From CAZBEA01 sp964490835 (GTDB taxonomy: Bacteria; Patescibacteriota; Microgenomatia; Levybacterales; GWA1-39-11): a stretch of DNA of 18,736 nucleotides. The notes beneath the pieces are model-generated. The model ran no database searches and was not told the DNA's origin. It worked only from the letters and a program-made list of their open reading frames with translations. The translations under genes were made by a program, and so were the position numbers. Each line of letters starts with the position of its first letter. The first letter of the stretch is position 1. This document shows, in pieces, positions 6,553 to 13,525 of this stretch. The stretch lies in NCBI GenBank assembly GCA_964490835.1, contig CAZBEA010000014.1, forward strand, positions 1 to 18,736. Direction: 5' to 3'.

Positions 6553-6780
6553 TTAAAGCCCTACCCCAGGATTACCGACCTTATCTTCTTCAAAGATTGT
6601 ACCGTCCGGCGTTCGACAAACCCTGGGTGATGATTCTTGCACCGGAAATCCTGCCCTCACACATTCACCAAAAGTCGTAATGACTTTATCCTCAGGAGCA
6701 CGTCGCGAACCCCACATAATTGCACCTGTTATTCCTATAACAAGAAGTCCGATAATAAGTCCAATAAAAACTTGCTTCAT
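6553..6780 (-). CDS. Small membrane-anchored Cys-motif protein, 75 aa
   Basis: MKQVFIGLIIGLLVIGITGAI forms one N-terminal membrane helix. The rest is a compact domain, GECVRAGFPVQESSPRVC then RTPDGTIFEE. The C-x3-G-x-P...P-x-x-C pattern followed by x-TPDG-x-x-F-x-E recurs in small anchored proteins of uncultivated bacteria and archaea, as I remember them; its role is unknown. The two cysteines probably form a disulphide outside the membrane. The start at 6780 is favoured over an upstream TTG at 6789, because TATAGT (6789-6794) lies 8 nt before it and no SD exists. The gene lies between convergent DoxX and the KAS III-like gene. Confidence 0.72.
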   Translation of the reverse strand: MKQVFIGLIIGLLVIGITGAIMWGSRRAPEDKVITTFGECVRAGFPVQESSPRVCRTPDGTIFEEDKVGNPGVGL

Positions 6781-6788
6781 GAGGTACA

Positions 6789-6794
6789 ACTATA
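6789..6794 (-). promoter_or_regulatory. -10 element of the small Cys-motif gene
   Basis: TATAGT on the minus strand, 8 nt before the ATG at 6780. The expected -35 position falls inside the 3' end of the KAS III-like gene and is poor. Confidence 0.45.
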
Positions 6795-6806
6795 TTACAA
6801 AAAGGT

Positions 6807-7874
6807 CTAGCCAAACTCAACTACGGCGCCCGAGGCAAAAAGTCCTGCACCAAATCCTACCAATACAGCACGTTGACCTTTTTGGAACTGTTCTTTTGCG
6901 AGCATTCGGGGAATCGTGGCCGAGGAATAATTTCCGTATTCAAGATCGTATCGAATATCATACGTGTATGGGTCTTCATCGCTGTCTGTGAGCCGTGCTG
7001 CAATGTTGTCTATCGTCCTTCTTGATCCTTGGTGAAGAAAGGTATGAATAGGCTCATCTGTCGGCAGTCCTGCCTCTTCAACAAGACTTCTGACTAACTC
7101 GGGTATCGCGGTTGCCATATTACGGAGAATAAATGGGCCGTTTTGATAAATCTTGGGAGTTTTCATCGTAGCCTCAGCAACGGTACTATCAGCCGGTCCA
7201 GTAATAGCGTAGCGGTTAATTGGCATACCTATCAATTCAGATTTTTCAAACATTGGTACATTTTTTCCTGCCAAAACTTTCAAATCTCGTCCGTATACAA
7301 ATCTTATGGCTGCTGATCCGTCAGAAAAAATTGTTTGGGATAATGCGGGATCTTTATCGATTCCATCTCGTAGATCGACCATATGAGGTGAATATTTTTC
7401 CGATGCCACGAAGAGAACATCAGCACCCTTCCATCTATCAGCTTCTTCATAGAGTCCGACAAGTCCCTTAACAAACCCCGAACATGCTGCATGAATATCT
7501 TTATATTTCGTTGCTACACCCACACCCCAATCATCGATTACTGCACCCGCGTGATTACGACCAGTCGGAAATGACGATGAGACTAGAACTAAATCAGGAT
7601 CAGTAAAGGCTCTATTTGCCCGATACACTGTATCCTGGATAGCTTCGTTTGCCATGTAGTGCGTTGCCTCCTCGGATCCCGCTATGCTTCTTTTCCTTAC
7701 TCCGACCATCTCAAAAATACCCTCGGCTGTAAGGAGATTTCCGCTTGGTTTGCGTACACCCCATGCCTCAATATCTTCATTCGTGAGAGTTCCGCGGGGG
7801 GTATATACACCGATTTGAATCTCTGAGGGACGCGGTTGTAATTCAGGAGGTGGTAATTCGTGAGGCTGAGCCAT
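6807..7874 (-). CDS. 3-oxoacyl-ACP synthase III-like (KAS III/FabH-type) condensing enzyme
   Basis: The 355-aa thiolase-fold enzyme should condense an acyl-CoA or acyl-ACP primer with an extender unit. The catalytic triad is visible: C131 in DIHAACSGF, H281 in TFLHQGSRR and N315 in YGNYSSATIP. IFSDGSAAIRF (182-192) matches the conserved FGDGA region. FGAGLFASGAVV (341-352) matches the C-terminal glycine loop. The first 16 residues are Pro-rich and extra to the family. A leaderless start is predicted (TAAACT 6 nt before the ATG). The KAS II-like gene lies divergently 167 nt away, suggesting joint function. No ACP, FabD, FabG or FabZ is in the window. Relatives include HMG-CoA synthase, OleA and polyketide starter enzymes, so substrate is open. 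Confidence 0.87.
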   Translation of the reverse strand: MAQPHELPPPELQPRPSEIQIGVYTPRGTLTNEDIEAWGVRKPSGNLLTAEGIFEMVGVRKRSIAGSEEATHYMANEAIQDTVYRANRAFTDPDLVLVSSSFPTGRNHAGAVIDDWGVGVATKYKDIHAACSGFVKGLVGLYEEADRWKGADVLFVASEKYSPHMVDLRDGIDKDPALSQTIFSDGSAAIRFVYGRDLKVLAGKNVPMFEKSELIGMPINRYAITGPADSTVAEATMKTPKIYQNGPFILRNMATAIPELVRSLVEEAGLPTDEPIHTFLHQGSRRTIDNIAARLTDSDEDPYTYDIRYDLEYGNYSSATIPRMLAKEQFQKGQRAVLVGFGAGLFASGAVVEFG

Positions 7875-7880
7875 GGTATG

Positions 7881-7908
7881 AGTTTACATCACTTTCTTTT
7901 TTTTACAA
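7881..7908 (-). promoter_or_regulatory. Promoter of the KAS III-like gene
   Basis: TTGTAA (7903-7908), 16 bp, TAAACT (7881-7886), then 6 nt to the ATG at 7874. There is an A/T run in the spacer. Confidence 0.55.
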
Positions 7909-8014
7909 GCAAAGATTATTATTTCGCAAGTTAAAATGACAAACAGTAACAATCCACACTTCCTTTTGGTAATCACAGTTACAAAACTCATGTGGCAAAA
8001 ATTACAGAAGATGG

Positions 8015-8034
8015 TATACTGCCCGTGTTACATT
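8015..8034 (+). promoter_or_regulatory. Promoter region of the KAS II-like gene (two candidate -10s)
   Basis: TATACT (8015-8020) has a weak -35 (GTGGCA, 7992-7997) at 17 bp and would give a leader of about 15 nt with no SD. Alternatively the extended -10 TG-T-TACATT (8026-8034) lies 7 nt before the ATG and would give a leaderless mRNA. The sequence cannot decide between them. Confidence 0.5.
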
Positions 8035-8041
8035 TCTCTTC

Positions 8042-9463
8042 ATGAGACCGGAACAACAAGAAGCACTCAGACGAAATGCCCAAGAACTCGGCGCAGAACT
8101 TGAACGCCGCCCCGCAGAACGAGTTGTAGTCGTAGGATTTGCACAACGAACACCGCTCGGTGATACATGGGGGACGTGGGATGCGATACTTGAAGGAAAA
8201 TCGGGTGCAAAGGCGATGGATTTTCAAAACTTCCGCACCAATATCGGTGCCCCCGTTCAATTCGATGCTGAAGCGGAAGGAATTCCTCCAAAATCATTAA
8301 AACGTGACATAACAAATATCGGAGCTATGGCAATTGTCACAAGTCGTGAAGCCCTAAAAATGTCAGGACTTCTGACCGATGAAGGGAAACTTATCGAGGG
8401 CGTTAACCCTGACCGGGTGGGAAATTTCCTGTCGACTGGCTTTGGGTCATCACAGCTTGTAATTGATGCGTATCTTCGACTTAACCAACCAAACGATGAA
8501 GGGGAAGTAGACAAAAGAGCCAATTCGAGAAGAAATTTGAATGTCTTTGATGGAATACGAGTCTTCCCCGAAGAAACCCCATCGTCTTCATCAATTGATA
8601 TCGGTCTTCAGGGATGGTCGCAAAATAGTTCCGAGGCATGCGCCACAGGACTTTCGAGCCTCGCCGATGCGGTTGAAAGTATAAAAAGCGGAAGAAATAG
8701 CATCGCCATTGCAGGGGGCCTCGAAGATAGCTTTACTCACCACGGAGATGTGGCAGTCGGAATGTTCGCTCAAACCAGGGCCGTCTCAGCCAGAAATAAT
8801 GACCCCGAACATGCATCGCGTCCTTTTGATGTAGACCGTGACGGATTTGTTCTGGCATCCGGTGGTGGTGCTGTGGTAGTCGCAGATTTGGAAGTAGCCC
8901 TCGAACACAATCTCCCAATCTATGCCGAGATAATCGGATACGGAAAGGCATCCGACGGACTTCACAGAACTCAAATGCGACACGATCGGGTTGCTAAGTT
9001 GATTCTTGATGTAATGCGAAATAAGAAGGCAAAAGAAGGAGATGAAGATGAATTTTTTGATGTAGATGCGATTTTTGCTCATGCCACATCTACTGAAGAA
9101 GGAGATAAAAATGAGGCCACAGCGCTTCGTCTTGCACTGGGAGAGATGCTGAATGATATTGATGTAACCGCTATAAAAGGTCAAACGGGTCATATGGCCG
9201 GGGGTGCCGGCATTAACAATGCAATTACGGCAGTTCAGTCTCTTATGTTTGGGAAAATTCCGCCTGTGGGAAATTTAGAGAATGTAGATCCAACTGAAAT
9301 TACGATAAAACGCGGATCGATGGATGAGGAAACATTTTCATTCCGGGATATGTCACTGGTTACGGGTACGGCAAAAGACAAACCTATTCAAAATGCATTG
9401 GTTCTCGGATATGGTTTTGGCGGATATAACGCAGCAGTTCTTTTACGACGCTGGAATGATTAA
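8042..9463 (+). CDS. Beta-ketoacyl-ACP synthase II-like (KAS II/FabF-type) condensing enzyme
   Basis: The 473-aa product should carry out decarboxylative Claisen condensation of acyl chains. The Cys-His-His triad is intact: C200 in SSEACATGLSS, H347 in IFAHATSTEEGD and H384 in KGQTGHMAGGAG. RPFDVDRDGFVLASGGGA (260-277) and the gating loop GYGFGGYNA (456-464) are also typical. The acidic insert KEGDEDEFFD (331-340) and a helical N-terminal extension (residues 1-26) are unusual. It is longer than most FabF proteins (about 410-415 aa). It faces the KAS III-like gene across a shared 167-nt promoter region. Its stop shares the sequence TTAA with the stop of the convergent IMPase gene. Whether it makes fatty acids or a polyketide-like product is unresolved. 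Confidence 0.88.
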   Translation: MRPEQQEALRRNAQELGAELERRPAERVVVVGFAQRTPLGDTWGTWDAILEGKSGAKAMDFQNFRTNIGAPVQFDAEAEGIPPKSLKRDITNIGAMAIVTSREALKMSGLLTDEGKLIEGVNPDRVGNFLSTGFGSSQLVIDAYLRLNQPNDEGEVDKRANSRRNLNVFDGIRVFPEETPSSSSIDIGLQGWSQNSSEACATGLSSLADAVESIKSGRNSIAIAGGLEDSFTHHGDVAVGMFAQTRAVSARNNDPEHASRPFDVDRDGFVLASGGGAVVVADLEVALEHNLPIYAEIIGYGKASDGLHRTQMRHDRVAKLILDVMRNKKAKEGDEDEFFDVDAIFAHATSTEEGDKNEATALRLALGEMLNDIDVTAIKGQTGHMAGGAGINNAITAVQSLMFGKIPPVGNLENVDPTEITIKRGSMDEETFSFRDMSLVTGTAKDKPIQNALVLGYGFGGYNAAVLLRRWND

Positions 9464-10293
9464 GATGCAGAACTTTGTATCACGCTCTGTATCTTTTGAT
9501 GAAGAACAGGCGGAGCAACACAAACGGTAAAATTCATATCTGCTCGATCTAAGGCATTTTCATACATAATTTCTTTTCCCCAATAATTTGTGTATATGCA
9601 CCCTGCCTCTTCAAGTAATACCTGAGGGGCAACATTATCCCATATTTTACTCGTTCGGTTTAGGAAAGCCCCATATCTACCTTCTGCCACCATGCACATG
9701 TCAAAAACACTATTTGATGAGCGAATATTTCTTACTTTCAAGACAAGTTCTCCCCAAACAGCCGCTTCACGCCTTGTAACGTTGGGTTCAACATGATTTC
9801 CGTCAATTCCGTATGCTATGAGTGTCTTTAGCAGATCTTCCTCTCGTGTAGACTCTAGTCGTTCTCCATTTCGATACGCGCCCTTGCCCTTTTCAGCCAA
9901 GTACACTGCATCAAACTGAGGAAGGACTATTCCTCCGGCGACTGGAACCCCATTTTCTAAAAGCCCGAACATCGCTCCATATGTTGGAATTCCATTGGCA
10001 AAATTGCTTGTTCCATCTATTGGGTCGACGACCCAGATCCTCTTTGGATCTCGTCTGATAACCCCGGCTTCCTCGTCGATAATCGAATCATCGGGATAGA
10101 CAGCAGTAATTCGCTCGATCAAAATTCTCCCAATCTCTTTATCGGTTGAGGTCAAAACCTGATTCGGATCGCCATCTTTTACTACACCTGATACGTGCCC
10201 GAATTGACTCTTCGCAATTTCTGAAACGTTTTTGAGCGCATCTGATAAAAATTCAGCGTATTCCATTTCATGCAAAAGCATTTCTTTTCCCAT
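9460..10293 (-). CDS. Inositol monophosphatase-family phosphatase
   Basis: The 277-aa Mg-dependent sugar-phosphate phosphatase is of normal family length. Metal-ligand motifs are complete: DEEAG (73-77), WVVDPIDGTSNFANG (87-101, D90 and D93) and IWDNVAP with D219, followed by EEAG. Substrates of this family include inositol-1-P, histidinol-P and PAP; the sequence does not decide. The start at 10293 is chosen because GAGGAAG precedes it at SD distance within the 3' end of era, and MGKEM begins 1 nt after the era stop. An earlier in-frame codon at 10488 would place 65 residues over era. Translation is probably coupled to era. Confidence 0.9.
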   Translation of the reverse strand: MGKEMLLHEMEYAEFLSDALKNVSEIAKSQFGHVSGVVKDGDPNQVLTSTDKEIGRILIERITAVYPDDSIIDEEAGVIRRDPKRIWVVDPIDGTSNFANGIPTYGAMFGLLENGVPVAGGIVLPQFDAVYLAEKGKGAYRNGERLESTREEDLLKTLIAYGIDGNHVEPNVTRREAAVWGELVLKVRNIRSSNSVFDMCMVAEGRYGAFLNRTSKIWDNVAPQVLLEEAGCIYTNYWGKEIMYENALDRADMNFTVCVAPPVLHQKIQSVIQSSAS

Positions 10294-10294
10294 T

Positions 10295-11134
10295 TTATTC
10301 TTCCTCGACAAAAATTTCCAAAAATACTTTTCTTCCTGTGGCGACCTCGAGCTCTTTTCGGGACATAGTCGAAATTTCTTTAATTCTTCTTCCCCCCGCA
10401 CCGATAACCATTTTTTTGTATCGAGGAAGCGTAATAATTCTTGCCCGTATGTATGTAACTTTATTTCCAGGTCGTTCGGTAACCTCATCGATCACGACCT
10501 TTGTGTGATATGGAAGTTCGCGTCTGAGTCTCAAAAATATTTTTTCGCGGATTATCTCCTCCAAAAACATATTCGCATCAATATTCAGGGCCGGCGTCGG
10601 AAGATCTTGGCGATTTACCTCAAGCTCTCCTTCTTTTAGGACTGACTTTATCGCATCAATGAGCAAATTAAGGTTGTGATGTTTGAGTGCCGACACCTCA
10701 AATGTCTGATCAAATTCTTCCTCCATAAACTTGTATTGAGAGCGATAGCTAGGTTCTTTTATGTCCACCTTATTTATGACCAAAAATTTTGGGAGTTTCA
10801 CTTTTCGAATGATTCCAAGGACCCTATTTTCCTCAAGTCCTTTCTGTCTTGTGTGGTCTATCAAATACAAAACACAGTCAATTTTTTCATTATCAAGGAC
10901 GTCTTCTGCCAACATGTTAATTCCTTTTTTGGCTTTGTCGGCCTTGGCAAAAATACCCGGTGTATCAACAAAAATAATTTGCGCCTCTTCATCTTGGTAA
11001 ACAGCATATAAAGGAAACTGTGTGGTCTGAGGTTTGGGAGAAGTTATAGCAACTTTTGTCCCAATCAAGTTATTCACAAGTGTGGATTTACCTGTGTTTG
11101 GCCTTCCAATTAATGCAACTGTTCCAACTTTCAT
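10295..11134 (-). CDS. era: GTPase Era
   Basis: The 279-aa product is an essential-type ribosome-assembly GTPase that binds 16S rRNA near its 3' end. The GTPase domain has G1 GRPNTGKST (10-18), the G2 region SPKPQTTQ (32-39), G3 DTPG (57-60), G4 NKVD (121-124) and G5 SAL (148-150). The KH domain has the VIGAGGRRIKEI loop (243-254). Two small departures from the common consensus are T for V in GRPNVGKS and Q39 where PQTTR is usual. The length is just below the E. coli protein (301 aa). It is the first gene of a two-gene operon with the IMPase-family gene. I see no clear -10 or SD before its ATG, only an AT-rich CAATATAT, so the promoter may lie farther up. Confidence 0.97.
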   Translation of the reverse strand: MKVGTVALIGRPNTGKSTLVNNLIGTKVAITSPKPQTTQFPLYAVYQDEEAQIIFVDTPGIFAKADKAKKGINMLAEDVLDNEKIDCVLYLIDHTRQKGLEENRVLGIIRKVKLPKFLVINKVDIKEPSYRSQYKFMEEEFDQTFEVSALKHHNLNLLIDAIKSVLKEGELEVNRQDLPTPALNIDANMFLEEIIREKIFLRLRRELPYHTKVVIDEVTERPGNKVTYIRARIITLPRYKKMVIGAGGRRIKEISTMSRKELEVATGRKVFLEIFVEEE

Positions 11135-11199
11135 ATATATTGAGCTTCGAATAAAAAGAGAAATAACAAACGCATCTTCATGAGGTTATTGTACCACGC

Positions 11200-11925
11200 C
11201 TAGCCAACAAATCCTGTTGGAGGAGTTTTTTTAGGAATCTGACTGTCTATTCCCTCGCCTTCAGGACCATCATCGCCGGACGCATCAATTAGCCTGATAT
11301 TCAGATGAGGAGAAACTAACCGATGAATAGTGCTATTTCTTAGATTATTACTAGCCAAAAGAAAAGCAATTTGATCTTCTAAATCTTCAAAAGTTTGGAC
11401 TCCCAGCCGAATTCCGAAAGTAAGAATTGCATCCTTTGGATTTCCGTTTTTGTCATCAAAACTTGCGCCCTCTTGTAAAGTATCAATTTGCAACTCGTAT
11501 GGATACTTACTCCCCGGCTCATTACCGGATACTTTTATTGCCTGGATTCCTTCATCGAGCGCGAAAGGATTGGGGTTTTCAAGAATCCCCATGTGGGGAA
11601 TTAATTCCATATATGGAATATCTCCTATTCCGGATAGGAAATACAGACCCTTACCAGCTATATATTTTGCCCTCGGGAGCATATCTGCATATCTTTGTCT
11701 ATATTCAGATTGCATATCCTCCGGCAATGCTTCAAGTCTTCGCTCAAGAATACTGCGAGCTACACCCGAGATAGATGGACCAATATTCATTTGAAATCTT
11801 CCGTTTACCTCTCCGTGCCACATGGGCTCGGGCAATGAGAGTCCGGTTGGAAATTCTCCGCATATTGAATTTATCTCTGTGCTTGGACCATCAAAAAATG
11901 CACTTTTGGACTGTTCTGAACTCAT
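11200..11925 (-). CDS. Unknown 241-aa protein
   Basis: I do not recognise this protein. It has no signal peptide or membrane helix. Residues 35-70 (WHGEVNGRFQMNIGPSISGV) look beta-rich. A basic helix follows (ARSILERRLEALPEDMQ), then a region with YLxSGIGDIPYMELIPHMGI-like turns. QTFEDLEDQIAFLLASNN near residue 185 is a probable amphipathic helix. The last 30 residues are Asp/Gly/Pro-rich and likely disordered. The start is supported by a full promoter (TTGTTA-17-TATAAT) with 8 nt to the ATG. It lies 65 nt before era on the same strand, so readthrough into era is possible. Confidence 0.68.
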   Translation of the reverse strand: MSSEQSKSAFFDGPSTEINSICGEFPTGLSLPEPMWHGEVNGRFQMNIGPSISGVARSILERRLEALPEDMQSEYRQRYADMLPRAKYIAGKGLYFLSGIGDIPYMELIPHMGILENPNPFALDEGIQAIKVSGNEPGSKYPYELQIDTLQEGASFDDKNGNPKDAILTFGIRLGVQTFEDLEDQIAFLLASNNLRNSTIHRLVSPHLNIRLIDASGDDGPEGEGIDSQIPKKTPPTGFVG

Positions 11926-11933
11926 AAATGTGG

Positions 11934-11962
11934 ATTATAGTAAATTATAGGATATTTAACAA
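11934..11962 (-). promoter_or_regulatory. Promoter of the 241-aa gene
   Basis: TTGTTA (11957-11962), 17 bp, TATAAT (11934-11939), and 8 nt to the ATG at 11925. A perfect -10 hexamer in leaderless geometry. Confidence 0.75.
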
Positions 11963-12026
11963 GGTGGATTTGTAAAATAGCCAATAGGGATCATTATAGA
12001 AAAAACCACGGTTGGTCTGCAAATCG

Positions 12027-12055
12027 TTGCGAACACATGCCTTGACATTTATAAT
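12027..12055 (+). promoter_or_regulatory. Promoter of tRNA-Trp
   Basis: TTGCGA (12027-12032), 17 bp, TATAAT (12050-12055). Transcription should begin near 12062, giving a 5' leader of about 67 nt removed by RNase P. A TTGACA at 12042-12047 is too close to the -10 to act as its -35. Confidence 0.65.
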
Positions 12056-12081
12056 ATGTCTACGCTTTCAAACCTGAGGCT

Positions 12082-12101
12082 TGCCCTGCTCGTCACGGGC
12101 A
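12082..12101 (+). other. GC-rich hairpin block in the tRNA-Trp leader
   Basis: TGCCC (12082-12086) pairs with GGGCA (12097-12101) around a 10-nt loop. The purine-rich GCGAGGAAAGGAGTGAAGCG (12105-12124) follows and abuts the tRNA. The block is GC-rich and unlike the AT-rich intergenic DNA elsewhere. It could be a dispersed repeat or part of the pre-tRNA fold. Confidence 0.35.
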
Positions 12102-12128
12102 GATGCGAGGAAAGGAGTGAAGCGACGA

Positions 12129-12199
12129 AGGGGTGTGATGAAATGGTATCATAGCGGTCTCCAAAACCGTTTTTCAGAGTTCGAATCTCTGCGCCCCTG
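12129..12199 (+). tRNA. tRNA-Trp (anticodon CCA)
   Basis: The 7-bp acceptor stem is AGGGGTG with CGCCCCT (one T-G pair). The D arm is ATGA/TCAT with an AATGGTA loop. The anticodon stem is GCGGT/ACCGT, with loop CTCCAAA placing CCA at positions 34-36. The T arm is CAGAG-TTCGAAT-CTCTG. The discriminator is G, followed by CAC, so the 3' CCA is not encoded and must be added. With TGA used as stop in this window, this supports the standard code. The length is 71 nt. Confidence 0.95.
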
Positions 12200-12272
12200 C
12201 ACAATTTTGCCTCATTTTCAGAATTCATATTTTTGTAAAAGTCCCATAGTTTTAAATCACTCACTTTTCTGC

Positions 12273-12278
12273 TATAAT
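12273..12278 (+). promoter_or_regulatory. -10 element of the Tat-signal gene
   Basis: A perfect TATAAT ends 8 nt before the ATG at 12287. The -35 is weak. No SD is present, so a leaderless transcript is predicted. Confidence 0.62.
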
Positions 12279-12286
12279 TTCGCATC

Positions 12287-13018
12287 ATGAACGAAAATCG
12301 ACTACGACTCTCTCGAAGAGATCTATTAAAAATGGGGGCTGGACTCGCCGTTGGTGCTGGCATCGGGTATGGTGTCGCACGGCACGAATACGAACCCTAC
12401 AAAATTAGCTTTGAAGAGTTTACAGAAGTAGATGCTGAACTTTTTTATAAGGTAATAAGCGACTATTTAACTTCTGACCAAAATGCACAACTCTGGAGAG
12501 ACGCATTTGATGCAACACAGCCTGGAATTGGAAAGAAAGCAAGAAAAAAATTTGCAAAATTTCATGGGACAAATGATCTGGCAACCACCAATATTCTAGG
12601 AATGTCCTACAGACATTCAAAATCAGACAATCAACGAAATTCTCTATCGATGCACATTGCAGAACCTGATGGATTTAAGCAAAAGACTACTGAGGTTGAT
12701 CTCTCATTTTCCTATGATTCCGTATTGCCTCTAGATCAACTCACGACAAATGCGCTGAGCTTTTTTAAGCTCCCGCAAGAAGTAATTGACGCAGATTGGG
12801 AATCGTATAATCCCAAGATGCATACGTACGTAGGACAATATAAAAGAATTGATGACCAATTGGGAGGATCGTGGCTCTTACAAGCTGTGGAATACGACAC
12901 ACATGTTGTGAACGAGAAAGGAAATAATATCTACGAGTCAAAAGTAAGACTCATCAGGGAATACCCAACAACCGATGCTGCTCCACACTACTTTATCCCG
13001 ACACCGATAATAAGGTAA
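12287..13018 (+). CDS. Tat-signal exported protein of unknown function, 243 aa
   Basis: The N-terminus LSRRDLLK (8-15) followed by GAGLAVGAGIGYGVA (17-31) is a twin-arginine export signal (S-R-R-x-[FL]-L-K). There is no obvious AxA cleavage site, so it may remain as a membrane anchor. The mature part begins near residue 34 with HEYEPYKISFEEFTEVDAEL. It has no cysteine that would suggest a cofactor, and I recognise no domain; strands such as KTTEVDLSFSYD and TYVGQYKRID suggest a beta-rich fold. Tat export implies folding in the cytoplasm. It lies between tRNA-Trp and a PAS gene, each with its own promoter. Confidence 0.75.
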   Translation: MNENRLRLSRRDLLKMGAGLAVGAGIGYGVARHEYEPYKISFEEFTEVDAELFYKVISDYLTSDQNAQLWRDAFDATQPGIGKKARKKFAKFHGTNDLATTNILGMSYRHSKSDNQRNSLSMHIAEPDGFKQKTTEVDLSFSYDSVLPLDQLTTNALSFFKLPQEVIDADWESYNPKMHTYVGQYKRIDDQLGGSWLLQAVEYDTHVVNEKGNNIYESKVRLIREYPTTDAAPHYFIPTPIIR

Positions 13019-13054
13019 CTCACTGAAATAAGAGCAGAGGTTTTTTCGCTTTAT

Positions 13055-13083
13055 TTGTAATTTCCCCGTAAAAGGTTTATAAA
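13055..13083 (+). promoter_or_regulatory. Promoter of the PAS gene
   Basis: TTGTAA (13055-13060), 17 bp, TATAAA (13078-13083), and 7 nt to the ATG at 13091. Confidence 0.68.
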
Positions 13084-13090
13084 TAAGACA

Positions 13091-13471
13091 ATGTCACACG
13101 ATGAGCATCACGAACATTTGATCGAAGAAGTCACAGAACTTTTCGAACCCGTTCTCACGAATTCTCCCCAAGCAATCTATATTTATCTTGATGACACACA
13201 CAAAATCTGCAATCAAAAATTTGCAGATCTTTTGGGATATAAGTCTGTTGCTGATTGGGTTGCCAATGAAACAGCTCTTGATGATGTCGTTGAAGCAGAT
13301 CAGCACAAGGTGGTTGAAGCCTATATCTCAGCTTCTCAAAAACTTGAAGCCTCAAATCTTTCTATTTCAGTCCAAACACAGGACGGTGAAGAGTTGAAGG
13401 TAAAGATGATCATAGTGCCGTTCGCTTATCAAGGCGAAATTTTTGCAGTCCACTATGTTTCTAAGATTTAA
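13091..13471 (+). CDS. Stand-alone PAS-domain protein
   Basis: The 126-aa product is nearly all one PAS fold. There is an N-terminal helix (LIEEVTELFEPVL), then the strand AIYIYLDDTHKICNQKFADL and the turn LLGYKSVADW. A helical region rich in D/E/V follows, then the final strands SISVQTQDGEELKVKMIIVP and FAVHYVSKI. The pattern 'SPQAIYIYLDD...NQKFADLLGY' is typical of PAS. PAS domains sense light, redox state or small ligands, or dimerise. No kinase, GGDEF or HTH domain is fused, so it must act through a partner protein. It starts with a His-rich MSHDEHHEH that could bind metal. No SD; the leaderless promoter fits. Confidence 0.78.
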   Translation: MSHDEHHEHLIEEVTELFEPVLTNSPQAIYIYLDDTHKICNQKFADLLGYKSVADWVANETALDDVVEADQHKVVEAYISASQKLEASNLSISVQTQDGEELKVKMIIVPFAYQGEIFAVHYVSKI

Positions 13472-13508
13472 AAGCCATTTCTCTTACCTATTTCTCAAAT
13501 AACTGCTT

Positions 13509-13516
13509 TATAGTAT
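13509..13516 (+). promoter_or_regulatory. -10 region of the anchored PsbP/DUF1795-like gene
   Basis: Overlapping TATAGT (13509-13514) and TAGTAT (13511-13516) lie 9-11 nt before the ATG at 13526. No good -35 is seen. Confidence 0.45.
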
Positions 13517-13525
13517 CCTTGCTGT

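Noticed and set aside
8786..9193. 135-codon minus-strand open frame
   Set aside because: Antisense to the KAS II-like catalytic region; composition is Ser/Ile/Cys-rich as in shadow frames.
10294..10488. N-terminal extension of the IMPase gene into era
   Set aside because: It would overlap era by 194 nt; a proper SD and an ATG exist 1 nt after the era stop.
10232..10639. 135-codon plus-strand open frame
   Set aside because: Antisense to era and the IMPase start; no start signal.
11427..11794. Two overlapping plus-strand open frames of about 115 codons
   Set aside because: Both lie antisense to the 241-aa gene, which has a full promoter.
12042..12047. TTGACA as -35 of the tRNA promoter
   Set aside because: It is only 2 bp from TATAAT; TTGCGA at 12027 has the right 17-bp spacing.
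12129..12260. tRNA-Trp as an integration site for a mobile element
   Set aside because: No integrase and no repeat of the tRNA 3' end was seen in the window.
12049..12363. 104-codon minus-strand open frame
   Set aside because: It runs antisense through tRNA-Trp and the start of the Tat-signal gene, a common spurious call.
13026..13056. AT-rich hairpin after the Tat-signal gene as a terminator
   Set aside because: The stem is AT-rich with a bulge, its T-run is in the loop, and it overlaps the -35 of the PAS promoter.
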